In this document: positions 26,742-34,850 of the stretch, piece by piece | Numbering within the stretch: position 1 is the first letter of the stretch | How the letters are laid out: every line of letters starts with the position of its first letter | NCBI RefSeq assembly: GCF_004022565.1 | Contig: NZ_CP022987.1 | Location: forward strand, 1,054,001 to 1,118,000 | DNA length: 64,000 bases | Origin: Pollutimonas thiosulfatoxidans | GTDB lineage: Bacteria > Pseudomonadota > Gammaproteobacteria > Burkholderiales > Burkholderiaceae_B | Reading direction: 5' to 3' | Notes under the pieces: generated by a model | What the model was told of the DNA's origin: nothing | Databases searched by the model: none | The model's input: only the letters and a program-made list of their open reading frames with translations | Translations under genes and position numbers: made by a program

Positions 26742-28210
26742 ATTCCCTGACAGAACCTGCAGTGATCGCAGCCGACGACCCCATCGAGTCTTTTCTCGAT
26801 CGCGAATATTCGGCGGGATTCGTCACCGACATCGAGTCGGTCACCATCCCTAAAGGCCTATCCGAAGACACCATACGCCTGCTCTCCAAGAAAAAGGGCG
26901 AGCCCGAGTTCATGCTCGAGTGGCGGCTGGCTGCTTATCGCCACTGGCTTACCATGGACCTGCCTGAATGGGCCAAGGTCAGTTTTCCGCGGATCGACTT
27001 CCAGGACATCAGCTATTACTCGGCCCCGAAAAGCAAGGCGGACGGCCCAAAAAGCCTGGACGAAGTCGACCCCGAGCTTCTGCGCACCTACGAGAAACTT
27101 GGCGTACCGCTGCACGAACGTGCCCGCCTGGCCGGCGTTGCCGTCGACGCCGTGTTCGACTCCGTCTCGGTTGCCACCACATTTCGCAAGCAGCTGTCTG
27201 AAGTCGGCGTGATCTTCTGTTCGTTCTCCGAGGCCGTGAAAGAGTATCCCGACCTGGTACGTAAGTATCTGGGTACTGTCGTGCCTCCCGGCGACAACTA
27301 CTATGCGGCCCTGAATTCCGCCGTGTTCTCGGATGGTTCTTTCGTGTTTATTCCGAAGGGCGTGCGCTGTCCGATGGAGCTTTCCACGTATTTCCGCATC
27401 AATGCCCGGGATACCGGTCAGTTCGAGCGCACACTCATCATTGCCGAAGAGGGCGCCTCAGTCAGTTACCTCGAAGGCTGTACGGCCCCCATGCGGGACG
27501 AGAACCAGTTGCACGCCGCCGTGGTCGAGCTCGTGGCGCTGGACGATGCCAAGATCAAGTATTCCACGGTACAGAACTGGTATCCCGGCGACAAGGACGG
27601 CAAGGGCGGTATCTACAACTTTGTGACCAAGCGCGGAGACTGCCGGGGTGCGCGCTCGCGCATATCCTGGACGCAGGTGGAAACCGGCTCGTCCATCACC
27701 TGGAAGTACCCCAGCGTCATCCTGCGTGGCGACGACTCTGTCGGCGAATTCTATTCCGTTGCGCTCAGCAACCATCGCCAGCAGGCCGACACGGGCACCA
27801 AAATGATCCATATCGGCCGCAATACCCGCAGCACCATTATTTCCAAGGGCATTTCGGCGGGTTATGGCAGCAACACATATCGTGGCCTGGTGCGTATCAC
27901 GCCCAAGGCCGAGAACGCGCGCAACTACACGCAGTGCGATTCGCTGCTGATCGGCAAGCGCTGCGCGGCACATACCTTTCCGACGATGGAGGTGCAAAAC
28001 CCCAGCGCCAGCGTCGAGCACGAGGCCACTGCCTCGCGCATAGGGGAAGATCAACTGTTTTATGCGATGCAGCGGGGCCTGTCGGCCGAAGACGCCGTGT
28101 CCATGATCGTGAACGGATTCTGTAAAGAAGTTTTCAAGGAATTGCCCATGGAATTTGCAGTCGAGGCTCAAAACCTGCTCGGCGTAAGTCTTGAAGGCAG
28201 CGTAGGCTAA
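26738..28210 (+). CDS. sufB: Fe-S cluster assembly scaffold SufB
   Basis: SufB forms the SufBC2D scaffold on which clusters are built. The 490-residue protein matches throughout: YSAPKSKADGPKSLDEVDPELL, the core with ERTLIIAEEGASVSYLEGCTAP (shown here only as a region) and the cluster/persulfide region near NYTQCDSLLIGKRCAAHTFP. The ATG overlaps the regulator stop. sufC follows after 13 bases. Confidence 0.97.
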   Translation: MNSLTEPAVIAADDPIESFLDREYSAGFVTDIESVTIPKGLSEDTIRLLSKKKGEPEFMLEWRLAAYRHWLTMDLPEWAKVSFPRIDFQDISYYSAPKSKADGPKSLDEVDPELLRTYEKLGVPLHERARLAGVAVDAVFDSVSVATTFRKQLSEVGVIFCSFSEAVKEYPDLVRKYLGTVVPPGDNYYAALNSAVFSDGSFVFIPKGVRCPMELSTYFRINARDTGQFERTLIIAEEGASVSYLEGCTAPMRDENQLHAAVVELVALDDAKIKYSTVQNWYPGDKDGKGGIYNFVTKRGDCRGARSRISWTQVETGSSITWKYPSVILRGDDSVGEFYSVALSNHRQQADTGTKMIHIGRNTRSTIISKGISAGYGSNTYRGLVRITPKAENARNYTQCDSLLIGKRCAAHTFPTMEVQNPSASVEHEATASRIGEDQLFYAMQRGLSAEDAVSMIVNGFCKEVFKELPMEFAVEAQNLLGVSLEGSVG

Positions 28211-28223
28211 GGAGAAGCAGCAA

Positions 28224-28994
28224 ATGTTGAGCATCAAAGATTTACACGCATCGGTAGAGAACAAGTCGATACTACGGGGCCTGAGCCTGGACGTAAAGGA
28301 CGGCGAAGTGCACGCCATCATGGGTCCCAACGGGTCGGGCAAGAGCACCTTGTCACAAGTGTTGGCTGGTCGCGAGGACTACACCGTCGAGAAGGGCACA
28401 GTCGAGTATCTCGGGCAAGATCTGCTTGCCATGTCCATCGAAGACCGCGCCCGTTCGGGCCTGTTCTTGGCGTTTCAGTACCCCATCGAAATACCTGGCG
28501 TATCCAACGCTTACTTTCTGCGTGCGGCGGTCAATGCCGGCCGCCGCCATCGCGGCTTGCCAGAACTGGACGCCATGGACTTCCTCAAACGCGTGAAGGC
28601 CGAAATGAAAGCCGTCGGCATGCGCGAAGAGTTCCTTTATCGCTCCGTCAACGAAGGTTTTTCGGGCGGCGAGAAAAAGCGCAACGAAGTGCTGCAGATG
28701 GCCTTGCTCGAGCCCAAGCTTGCGATTCTTGACGAGACCGACTCGGGGCTGGACATCGACGCCATGAAGGTCGTGGCTGATGGGGTCAACCGCCTGCGCG
28801 CCCCGGACCGCGCCCTGATCGTCATCACCCACTATCAGCGGCTGCTCGATTACATCGTCCCCGACTTCGTCCATGTGCTGTCGCACGGGCGCATCGTCCG
28901 CTCGGGCGGTCGCGAGCTGGCACTCGAACTCGAAGAGCGTGGCTACGGCTGGATAGACGAGCTTGCCACGCAACAGACAGGGGCTGCGGCATGA
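28224..28994 (+). CDS. sufC: Fe-S cluster assembly ATPase SufC
   Basis: SufC is the ABC-type ATPase of the SufBC2D complex and drives its conformational change; it is cytoplasmic and has no membrane part. The 256-residue protein shows Walker A GPNGSGKSTLSQVL, the SufC-type signature FSGGEKKRNEVLQMA and Walker B AILDETDSGLDID. It overlaps sufD by four bases (ATGA). Confidence 0.97.
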   Translation: MLSIKDLHASVENKSILRGLSLDVKDGEVHAIMGPNGSGKSTLSQVLAGREDYTVEKGTVEYLGQDLLAMSIEDRARSGLFLAFQYPIEIPGVSNAYFLRAAVNAGRRHRGLPELDAMDFLKRVKAEMKAVGMREEFLYRSVNEGFSGGEKKRNEVLQMALLEPKLAILDETDSGLDIDAMKVVADGVNRLRAPDRALIVITHYQRLLDYIVPDFVHVLSHGRIVRSGGRELALELEERGYGWIDELATQQTGAAA

Positions 28995-30307
28995 CCGTTT
29001 TGCAATCCTGGGTCAACGATTTCTCGGCCCGCGAACAGGCACTTGCCGGTGCCGGCATGCCGTGGTTGGCTGCCATGCGCAAGCGCGCCATACAGCGTTT
29101 CGCCGACGAAGGCTGGCCCACCACGCGACAAGAAGCGTGGCGCCATACCTCGCTGGCCGCGCTGGGTAGCCAACAATTTGCTTCCGACTCGACGGCAGCC
29201 GAGCAAGGCGTTGCCGACCTCGTCCAGCAACTGCGGCGCGACGAGCCCGGTCACTGGCTGGTGTTTATCGATGGCCGTTATGCAGCGGGCCTGTCTGACG
29301 TGGGCAGCCTACCTGCGGGCGCAACCATCACGACGCTGGCCCAGGCCTTTGACGACGCGCCCGACCGGGTGCAGGAGTTGTTCGGCATCGAGACCGATGG
29401 CTCTTCCACTGCTACGCTGAATGTCGCCTTTGCGCACGATGGTGCCTATATCAATCTGGCGCGGGGCGTGGCCCTGGAAGCGCCGGTGCATTTGGTGTTC
29501 GTAGCCGCCACCCCGGGGATCGCAAACTTCCCGCGCAACCTGATAGCGGCCGAGGCCGGCGCTGTGGCCACTATTGTCGAGCATTATGTGGGGCACGACA
29601 GTGGCGCCAGCTTAACCAATACGGTCACGCGGCTTAGCCTGGCACAAGACGCCAACATTACGCAGCTTAAGTTGCAGCAGGAAGATCACCAGGCATTTCA
29701 TCTGGGCGTTACCGATGTGCTGCAGCAAAAGGGTTCGGCATTCAACTCGCACTCGATGTCTTTCGGAGCGCGCCTGGCCCGTCACGATATTTCCACCCGC
29801 TTTGACGGCGACCATTGCGAAACCCTGCTTAACGGGCTGTACTACGTCGATGGCAAGCGCCACGTCGATCATCACACCTTGATCGATCACGCACAGCCGC
29901 ATGGCAGCAGTCGCGAATTTTATCGCGGCATCTTGAACGACACCGCGCGCGGTGTGTTCAGCGGCCGTATTCTTGTTGGCGTTGGTGCCGACAAGACCGA
30001 TGCGGTGCAACGGTCCGACAGCCTGCTGCTGTCACGCATGGCCAAGGCCGACGCACGCCCCGAGCTCGAAATCTATGCCGACGACGTCAAGTGCGCGCAT
30101 GGTGCCACGGTAGGGCAGTTGGACGATAACAGCCTGTTCTATTTGCGTTCGCGCGGGCTGGACGAAGCCCATGCCCGCCATGTGTTGACCTATGCCTTTG
30201 CTGCCGAGGCCGTGGGGCGTATTCAGCCCGATATCCTGCGCCGGCGCGTCATCGACGCCATACGGTCGCTGGTGCCGGGCGGGGCCGAACTCGGAGAATA
30301 CGCATGA
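28991..30307 (+). CDS. sufD: Fe-S cluster assembly protein SufD
   Basis: SufD is the SufB-like partner in the SufBC2D scaffold. The 438-residue protein has an N-terminal helical part (about 1-130, with the WPTTRQEAWRHTSL motif) and a C-terminal beta-helix with the family core (FYRGILNDTARGVFSGRI, KTDAVQRSDSLLLS, KCAHGATVGQLDD). It overlaps sufC and sufS by four bases at each end, so translation is coupled. Confidence 0.95.
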   Translation: MTVLQSWVNDFSAREQALAGAGMPWLAAMRKRAIQRFADEGWPTTRQEAWRHTSLAALGSQQFASDSTAAEQGVADLVQQLRRDEPGHWLVFIDGRYAAGLSDVGSLPAGATITTLAQAFDDAPDRVQELFGIETDGSSTATLNVAFAHDGAYINLARGVALEAPVHLVFVAATPGIANFPRNLIAAEAGAVATIVEHYVGHDSGASLTNTVTRLSLAQDANITQLKLQQEDHQAFHLGVTDVLQQKGSAFNSHSMSFGARLARHDISTRFDGDHCETLLNGLYYVDGKRHVDHHTLIDHAQPHGSSREFYRGILNDTARGVFSGRILVGVGADKTDAVQRSDSLLLSRMAKADARPELEIYADDVKCAHGATVGQLDDNSLFYLRSRGLDEAHARHVLTYAFAAEAVGRIQPDILRRRVIDAIRSLVPGGAELGEYA

Positions 30308-31563
30308 ATGCGCCAGCCTTTGCTGCGAGTGCCGTAGCAACGTTGGATTGCGTTGCCGATTTCCCCATCCTTGCGCGGCCAGTCAAGGGCAAGCGCCTGG
30401 TGTATCTGGATAACGGTGCCACGACGCAAAAGCCATCGTCCGTCATCGAGGCAGAAACCCGCTACTACGAGCAGTCCAACGCCAACATTCATCGGGGCGT
30501 GCACTGGTTGTCGCAGCACGCCACCGATCTCTACGAGCAGGGCCGCGAACGTGTGCGTCAATTGCTTAACGCCGCACGCAGCGAAGAAATCGTCTTTACC
30601 CGCGGCACCACAGAAGCCATCAATCTGGTGGCCAGCAGTTGGGGCCGTTCCGCCTTGAAGACCGGAGACGAAATCCTGATCACCGGCATGGAGCACCATT
30701 CCAACATCGTGCCGTGGCAAATGTTGTGCGAGCAGACCGGCGCACTGCTGAAGGTTGTGCCCGTTACCGATAGCGGCGAAGTCGAGCTCGATCAGTTTCG
30801 CAGCATGCTCAACGAGCGCACCAGGCTGGTAGCGGTGGCCCATGTCTCCAATGCGCTGGGCACGGTCAATCCGGTAGCAGAGATCACACAACTGGCGCAT
30901 GCCGTGGGCGCCAAGGTTCTGATCGATGGGGCCCAGGCTGTCGCGCATCAGGTAGTCGATGTGCAAGCAATTGATTGCGACTTCTACGCTTTTAGCGCCC
31001 ATAAGCTATATGGGCCTACCGGCATAGGCGCCTTGTATGCGCGCTACGACATACTGAAAGACATGCCACCCTGGCAAGGCGGTGGCGACATGATCTATAC
31101 CGTCAGTTTCGAAGGCAGCACGTATGCGGATGTACCCCAGCGCTTTGAAGCCGGTACGCCAAATATTGCGGGCGTGGTCGGTATGGACGCCGCCATTCAA
31201 TACGTGCAGCAGCTAGGCCTGGAGCGCATCGCGGCCCACGAGCAGTTCCTGCTGGATCTGGCAACGGCGCAGCTTGCCGAGCTGCCGGGCATGCGTCTTA
31301 TTGGCACGTCGGCACACAAGGCCGCCATTTTGTCATTCGTGGTCGAAGGCATACATCCGCACGATCTGGGCACCATCCTTGATACCGAAGGTGTTGCCAT
31401 ACGGGCGGGGCACCATTGCGCGATGCCGCTCATGACACGCTTTGGCATACCTGGCACGGCACGCGCAGCGTTCGCCCTTTACAACACCGCGGACGACGTT
31501 ACTGCCTTGGTGGCGGCTTTGAAGATAGCCCAGAAAATGTTTGGAACAGGACCTCGCGGATGA
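30304..31563 (+). CDS. sufS: Cysteine desulfurase SufS
   Basis: SufS is a PLP enzyme that takes sulfur from cysteine and holds it as a persulfide. The 419-residue protein shows the group II pattern: FTRGTTEAINLVA, the PLP lysine in FSAHKLYGPTGIG and the catalytic Cys in RAGHHCAMPLM. With sufU immediately after it, sulfur probably passes from SufS to SufU rather than to SufE. Overlaps sufD and sufU by four bases each. Confidence 0.96.
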   Translation: MNAPAFAASAVATLDCVADFPILARPVKGKRLVYLDNGATTQKPSSVIEAETRYYEQSNANIHRGVHWLSQHATDLYEQGRERVRQLLNAARSEEIVFTRGTTEAINLVASSWGRSALKTGDEILITGMEHHSNIVPWQMLCEQTGALLKVVPVTDSGEVELDQFRSMLNERTRLVAVAHVSNALGTVNPVAEITQLAHAVGAKVLIDGAQAVAHQVVDVQAIDCDFYAFSAHKLYGPTGIGALYARYDILKDMPPWQGGGDMIYTVSFEGSTYADVPQRFEAGTPNIAGVVGMDAAIQYVQQLGLERIAAHEQFLLDLATAQLAELPGMRLIGTSAHKAAILSFVVEGIHPHDLGTILDTEGVAIRAGHHCAMPLMTRFGIPGTARAAFALYNTADDVTALVAALKIAQKMFGTGPRG

Positions 31564-32015
31564 ACGAGCAGCACAGCGATTTACGAGAGCTCTACCAGGA
31601 AGTGATCTTCGATCACAACCGCCACCCCCGTAATTTTCATGCCATGTCCGACGCCAGCCATACGGCGGTCGGCCATAACCCTTTGTGCGGCGACCAATTA
31701 ACGGTTTACGCCATTGTTGAAGACGGTATCGTCCGCCAGGCAAGTTTCGTAGGACATGGCTGCGCCATTTCCACGGCCTCAGCGTCGTTGATGACCGAAG
31801 CCGTGCAAGGTAAACCCATAGAAGAAGTCGAGGCACTGTTTCGCGACATGCACGCCATGCTGACCGAATCGCAGCCCGAGAGCCGCGACTTTGGCAAGTT
31901 GGAAGTGTTGTCCGGGGTGCGTGAGTTCCCCGCGCGGGTGAAGTGCGCCACACTGGCCTGGCACACCTTGCACAACGCTATTACGCAGGCCAGGGATACG
32001 GCGCGTACCGAATAA
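31560..32015 (+). CDS. sufU: Sulfur acceptor / scaffold SufU
   Basis: SufU accepts persulfide sulfur from SufS through a zinc site. The 151-residue protein has LYQEVIFDHNRHPRNF and the Cys-Gly-Asp site (NPLCGDQLTVY), a second Cys (GHGCAISTASASLM) and a third (PARVKCATLAWH), matching zinc-type SufU. I chose the ATG at 31560, which overlaps the sufS stop (ATGA); a longer in-frame reading from 31416 lies inside sufS. SufE and SufA are not present in this operon. Confidence 0.94.
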   Translation: MNEQHSDLRELYQEVIFDHNRHPRNFHAMSDASHTAVGHNPLCGDQLTVYAIVEDGIVRQASFVGHGCAISTASASLMTEAVQGKPIEEVEALFRDMHAMLTESQPESRDFGKLEVLSGVREFPARVKCATLAWHTLHNAITQARDTARTE

Positions 32016-32025
32016 GAGGCACATT

Positions 32026-32580
32026 ATGAGCTACACACGAAACGATGTCATCGTCCTGCGCGACTGCCCGGCAGTGGCGGTGCCGTATGGGTCGCCAGTC
32101 ACCATCGAGAAGGGCTGCGAAGCTACGATTACCCAGCAATTGGGCGGCAGCTACACCGTCATGGTCGAAGGCAACCTGTATCGGATCGAAGGCGCCGACG
32201 GCGACGCTCTGGGGTTTGAGGTTGACGAGGCCACCTTGCATATGCACGATGGTCCCGTCACCGCGCAAGCCGTCGAGGACGCTGCCTGGAGCCTGCTGGC
32301 AACTTGCTTTGATCCCGAAATTCCTGTGGACATCGTCAACCTGGGTCTGGTTTATTCATGCAAGGTCAGCCCGGCTGCCGAAGGGCAGTTCCGCATCGAG
32401 GTGCAAATGACCTTGACTGCACCGGGTTGCGGCATGGGAACCATGATCGCCGACGAAGCGCGCAACAAACTGCTGTCCATACACGGCGTAGATGAGGTCA
32501 CTGTCGACCTGGTCTGGGATCCACCCTGGAGCCGCGAAATGATCAGCGAGCCGGCTCGGCTGCAGATGGGCCTGCTTTAA
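32026..32580 (+). CDS. sufT: Iron-sulfur maturation protein SufT (MIP18/DUF59 family)
   Basis: SufT assists maturation of cluster enzymes. The 184-residue protein has a short N-terminal SufT-specific domain (about residues 1-80) and a MIP18 domain with CFDPEIPVDIVNLGLVY and the MTLTAPGCGMG cysteine motif. It is the last gene of the SUF operon, 10 bases after sufU, and ends 33 bases before the convergent luxR-type gene. Confidence 0.93.
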   Translation: MSYTRNDVIVLRDCPAVAVPYGSPVTIEKGCEATITQQLGGSYTVMVEGNLYRIEGADGDALGFEVDEATLHMHDGPVTAQAVEDAAWSLLATCFDPEIPVDIVNLGLVYSCKVSPAAEGQFRIEVQMTLTAPGCGMGTMIADEARNKLLSIHGVDEVTVDLVWDPPWSREMISEPARLQMGLL

Positions 32581-32587
32581 TCCTTGC

Positions 32588-32606
32588 GGCCGGCACACTG
32601 CCGGCC
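32588..32606. other. GC hairpin between sufT and the convergent regulator
   Basis: GGCCGGCA, loop CAC, TGCCGGCC: a perfect 8 bp stem. There is no T-tract on either side, so it is at best a pausing or mRNA-end structure rather than a proper intrinsic terminator. Confidence 0.4.
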
Positions 32607-32613
32607 CATCCCC

Positions 32614-33351
32614 CTAGGCCTCCGCCTTCTGATCGTCGCCCACGCCTGTAATGGTTGGCCAGCCCAGCGTGGCCCCGCGAGACACCGCCTCGTAGACAGC
32701 CGCGTTTCGATTGTGCACATCCAGGCGCTGGTATAGCGTTTCAGTATGTGCCTTGGCGGTGGCCACCGAAATATTCAAGCAACGGCCCACCGTCTTCATG
32801 GGGTAGCCGCGCGCCAGCAGCACCAGGACCTCGTATTGTCGTGGCGTGATGCCCAGCATCTCGTACTCGGTGCTGGCGGAGTTTGCTGCGACCTTGGGTT
32901 TTTCGGGAACGGGCGGCCATTTCACGGGCTGGAACCGGGACAGCAATGGCTGGTTGGCTGGTGTCCCGGATCGCATCGGAAAGCAGGTTCCGCCCGCCAG
33001 CACCAGCCGGACAGAGGCTTGCAGAACTTCCGGGCTTGCATCCTTGGCCACATAGCCTCGCACACTGGGCGGCAAGCCCTGCGCGGTGTGGGGCATGTCG
33101 TCTGCTTCGGACAGCAGCAGCATGGCTTTGGGGCCAAACACCCTTTCGGCCTGGGATGCCAAATGATGCAATTGTTCGAACGATGACACGGAAAGCATGA
33201 CCAGATCGCAGTTGCCGGGTTCGGGAGTGTCTTGTTCAAGACAACTGTAATCTTTCCCGCGGGTTTCAGTTACTGGTGAAACGTCGGTCAACAACTGAAG
33301 GATACCGAGCCGTAGTAAGGGGTGCGGCTCGATGACGGTAATGATAGCCAT
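32614..33351 (-). CDS. LuxR-type regulator with pseudo-receiver domain (CsgD-like)
   Basis: This 245-residue protein has a receiver-like N-terminal domain (about 1-120) and a C-terminal LuxR helix-turn-helix (about 175-235: GITPRQYEVLVLLARGYPMKTV onward). The residue where the phospho-acceptor Asp should be is Ser54 (CDLVMLSVS), and the acidic pair is reduced to Glu8-Pro9-His10, so classical phosphorylation is unlikely. E. coli CsgD, the curli and matrix regulator, is built the same way, and this gene lies beside a curli operon. I start it at ATG 33351, where the domain begins; a longer reading from 33396 adds 15 non-family residues. Confidence 0.85.
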   Translation of the reverse strand: MAIITVIEPHPLLRLGILQLLTDVSPVTETRGKDYSCLEQDTPEPGNCDLVMLSVSSFEQLHHLASQAERVFGPKAMLLLSEADDMPHTAQGLPPSVRGYVAKDASPEVLQASVRLVLAGGTCFPMRSGTPANQPLLSRFQPVKWPPVPEKPKVAANSASTEYEMLGITPRQYEVLVLLARGYPMKTVGRCLNISVATAKAHTETLYQRLDVHNRNAAVYEAVSRGATLGWPTITGVGDDQKAEA

Positions 33352-33515
33352 GCTCGTTCTTCCCATGTTGGCGTTCGCCTTGTACGCGAACCGCATTCTG
33401 TGGAGAAGTACTGCGTATAAATCGAGCCCAAGCCTGAGAAGCGATGCAACAGACTACACTTTCGATCAGATCGCAGATTTTTCCACTGAATTATTCGCGT
33501 GTGGCGAAACATATC

Positions 33516-33533
33516 GTGATCGGTATTGATCAC
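33516..33533. promoter_or_regulatory. Perfect palindrome upstream of the LuxR-type gene
   Basis: GTGATC-GGTATT-GATCAC is followed by TTTTTAT. It lies in the 283-base gap between the regulator (33351) and csgH (33635), about 165 bases before the regulator start. The spacing is wrong for a CRP site. It could be an operator or a weak plus-strand terminator. The rest of the gap is AT-rich with no gene. Confidence 0.4.
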
Positions 33534-33634
33534 TTTTTATTACTATGGTATTTGCTCACAGTTCTGCGTGCAAGTATATGTTTACTTGAGTAATCCCTAG
33601 TAAGTTATTGCTACGTAACGTAAACTCTTCTTCA

Positions 33635-33985
33635 TCAGGATCCATTTGGCGGGCATTCGAACTCGAACCGCGCATACTCTTGTCCAGTTTCGTACAAAAT
33701 TACATCTACCTGACAATCATCTTCAGGGCCGTAGGTGATCGTCATTTTCCCCAGCGGGGCGGACTGGCCGGCTACGACTTGCAAATTGCCACCTTGTCCT
33801 ATGACGGAACGCCCGTTTGGGCCTGCTTTTGTGGCCTTGAGCTTGTATCGCAACTGGTGTGCCGACGCGCTACGCACGTAGGGCACGATGACGGCGGGTT
33901 GGGCTTGGCCCAAACGCTCCAGCCAGACTTGAATATCACTATCTGCATTCATCATATTGCGTCCATTGATTCCTGCGGCTTCCAT
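33635..33985 (-). CDS. csgH: Curli chaperone CsgH-like protein
   Basis: The body of this 116-residue protein matches the CsgH/CsgC group, small immunoglobulin-like periplasmic proteins that stop curli subunits from forming amyloid too early: YKLKATKAGPNGRSVIGQGG, then a Gly/Ala-rich turn and paired strands. Its place after csgA fits. A convincing signal peptide is missing, because the frame upstream of the ATG closes at a TAA after about 13 codons. The start may instead be at 33955 (MNADSD). Either export is not by Sec, or an upstream piece has been lost; both are inference. Confidence 0.7.
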   Translation of the reverse strand: MEAAGINGRNMMNADSDIQVWLERLGQAQPAVIVPYVRSASAHQLRYKLKATKAGPNGRSVIGQGGNLQVVAGQSAPLGKMTITYGPEDDCQVDVILYETGQEYARFEFECPPNGS

Positions 33986-34054
33986 GTTTGCGCTAGCAGC
34001 CAGCGGGCCTGCGCGGACAGGAATTTAACTGCCCGCGCAGAAACCAGGCCTGGT

Positions 34055-34771
34055 TTAACGCTGATTTACATAAGCGTCGTTGCCGTAGCCCACCTGCGTG
34101 ACGGTTGCGGTGTAGTTGGCACCCTGTTGCAGTACTACTGCATCGTTGTGCGAGCCGTACTGGCTGACGGTAGCTACAAGATTTTTGCCATTTTGCGAAA
34201 TGTAGCCATCGTTGAAGGAGCCAGACTGATTGATGCGTGCCATGTTGTACTGTCCGCCATCGCCGTCCTGCACGATGCCGGCCTGGTTGCGATAGCCAGC
34301 CTGGTTGATGATGGCATCAAGATTGTCGCCCGTCTGCGTGACCCATGCGTTATTACCCCAGCCGGCAGTCTGGTTGATGACCGCATTCTGGTTGTTGCCG
34401 TCACTGCTGCCCCACCAGCCGCCCCAGCCCCCGCCGCTTTGATCTATGGTTGCACTACCGGCGTTTGCCGCTTGATAGATCGTGGCATTGGAAGTCCGGA
34501 CATCTTCTTGTGTGATTACCGCGTCATTGAAATCACCGAACGTAGTGATGGTGGCCACGGCCGACGTGTTGTCATTTTGCTCGATGTAGCCTTCATTGAA
34601 GTCGCCGTACGACGTAATCGTTGCATGCGCCGTATTGTTGGACCATTGCTCAATGACTGCGTTGTTGAAGTTGCCGTTCTGGTCAACGGTGGCAACGTCG
34701 GCAGCCAGGGCTGCTGTTGCACCGTAGGCCAGGGTGAGGCCCAACGCGAGTGCGGAAAGTTTGATGCTCAT
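34055..34771 (-). CDS. csgA: Curlin subunit CsgA/CsgB-like
   Basis: This 238-residue secreted protein has a signal peptide (residues 1-24) and about ten curlin units of the pattern S/T-x5-Q-x-G-x2-N-x-A-x3-Q, seen for example as QNGNFNNAVIEQ and QYGSHNDAVVLQQ. Such repeats form the stacked strands of curli amyloid. Residues about 112-127 are a Gly/Trp-rich insert (SGGGWGGWWGSSDG) that breaks the regular repeat. It is the only curlin gene visible; no second subunit of CsgB type is in the operon, so it may act as both nucleator and fibre. Confidence 0.88.
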   Translation of the reverse strand: MSIKLSALALGLTLAYGATAALAADVATVDQNGNFNNAVIEQWSNNTAHATITSYGDFNEGYIEQNDNTSAVATITTFGDFNDAVITQEDVRTSNATIYQAANAGSATIDQSGGGWGGWWGSSDGNNQNAVINQTAGWGNNAWVTQTGDNLDAIINQAGYRNQAGIVQDGDGGQYNMARINQSGSFNDGYISQNGKNLVATVSQYGSHNDAVVLQQGANYTATVTQVGYGNDAYVNQR

Positions 34772-34850
34772 TGCAGTTCTCCTCTAAATAAAGACCTGAG
34801 TACATCTGCCGCGCCGGCGGTCTTCATACCGGCCCGACAAAAACGCGATG

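Noticed and set aside
27458..28348. Minus-strand ORF of 296 codons
   Set aside because: Antisense to sufB and sufC; shadow frame.
32588..32606. Intrinsic terminator after sufT
   Set aside because: Strong stem but no T-tract on either strand.
33516..33533. CRP binding site
   Set aside because: The half-sites GTGA and TCAC are 10 bases apart instead of 6.
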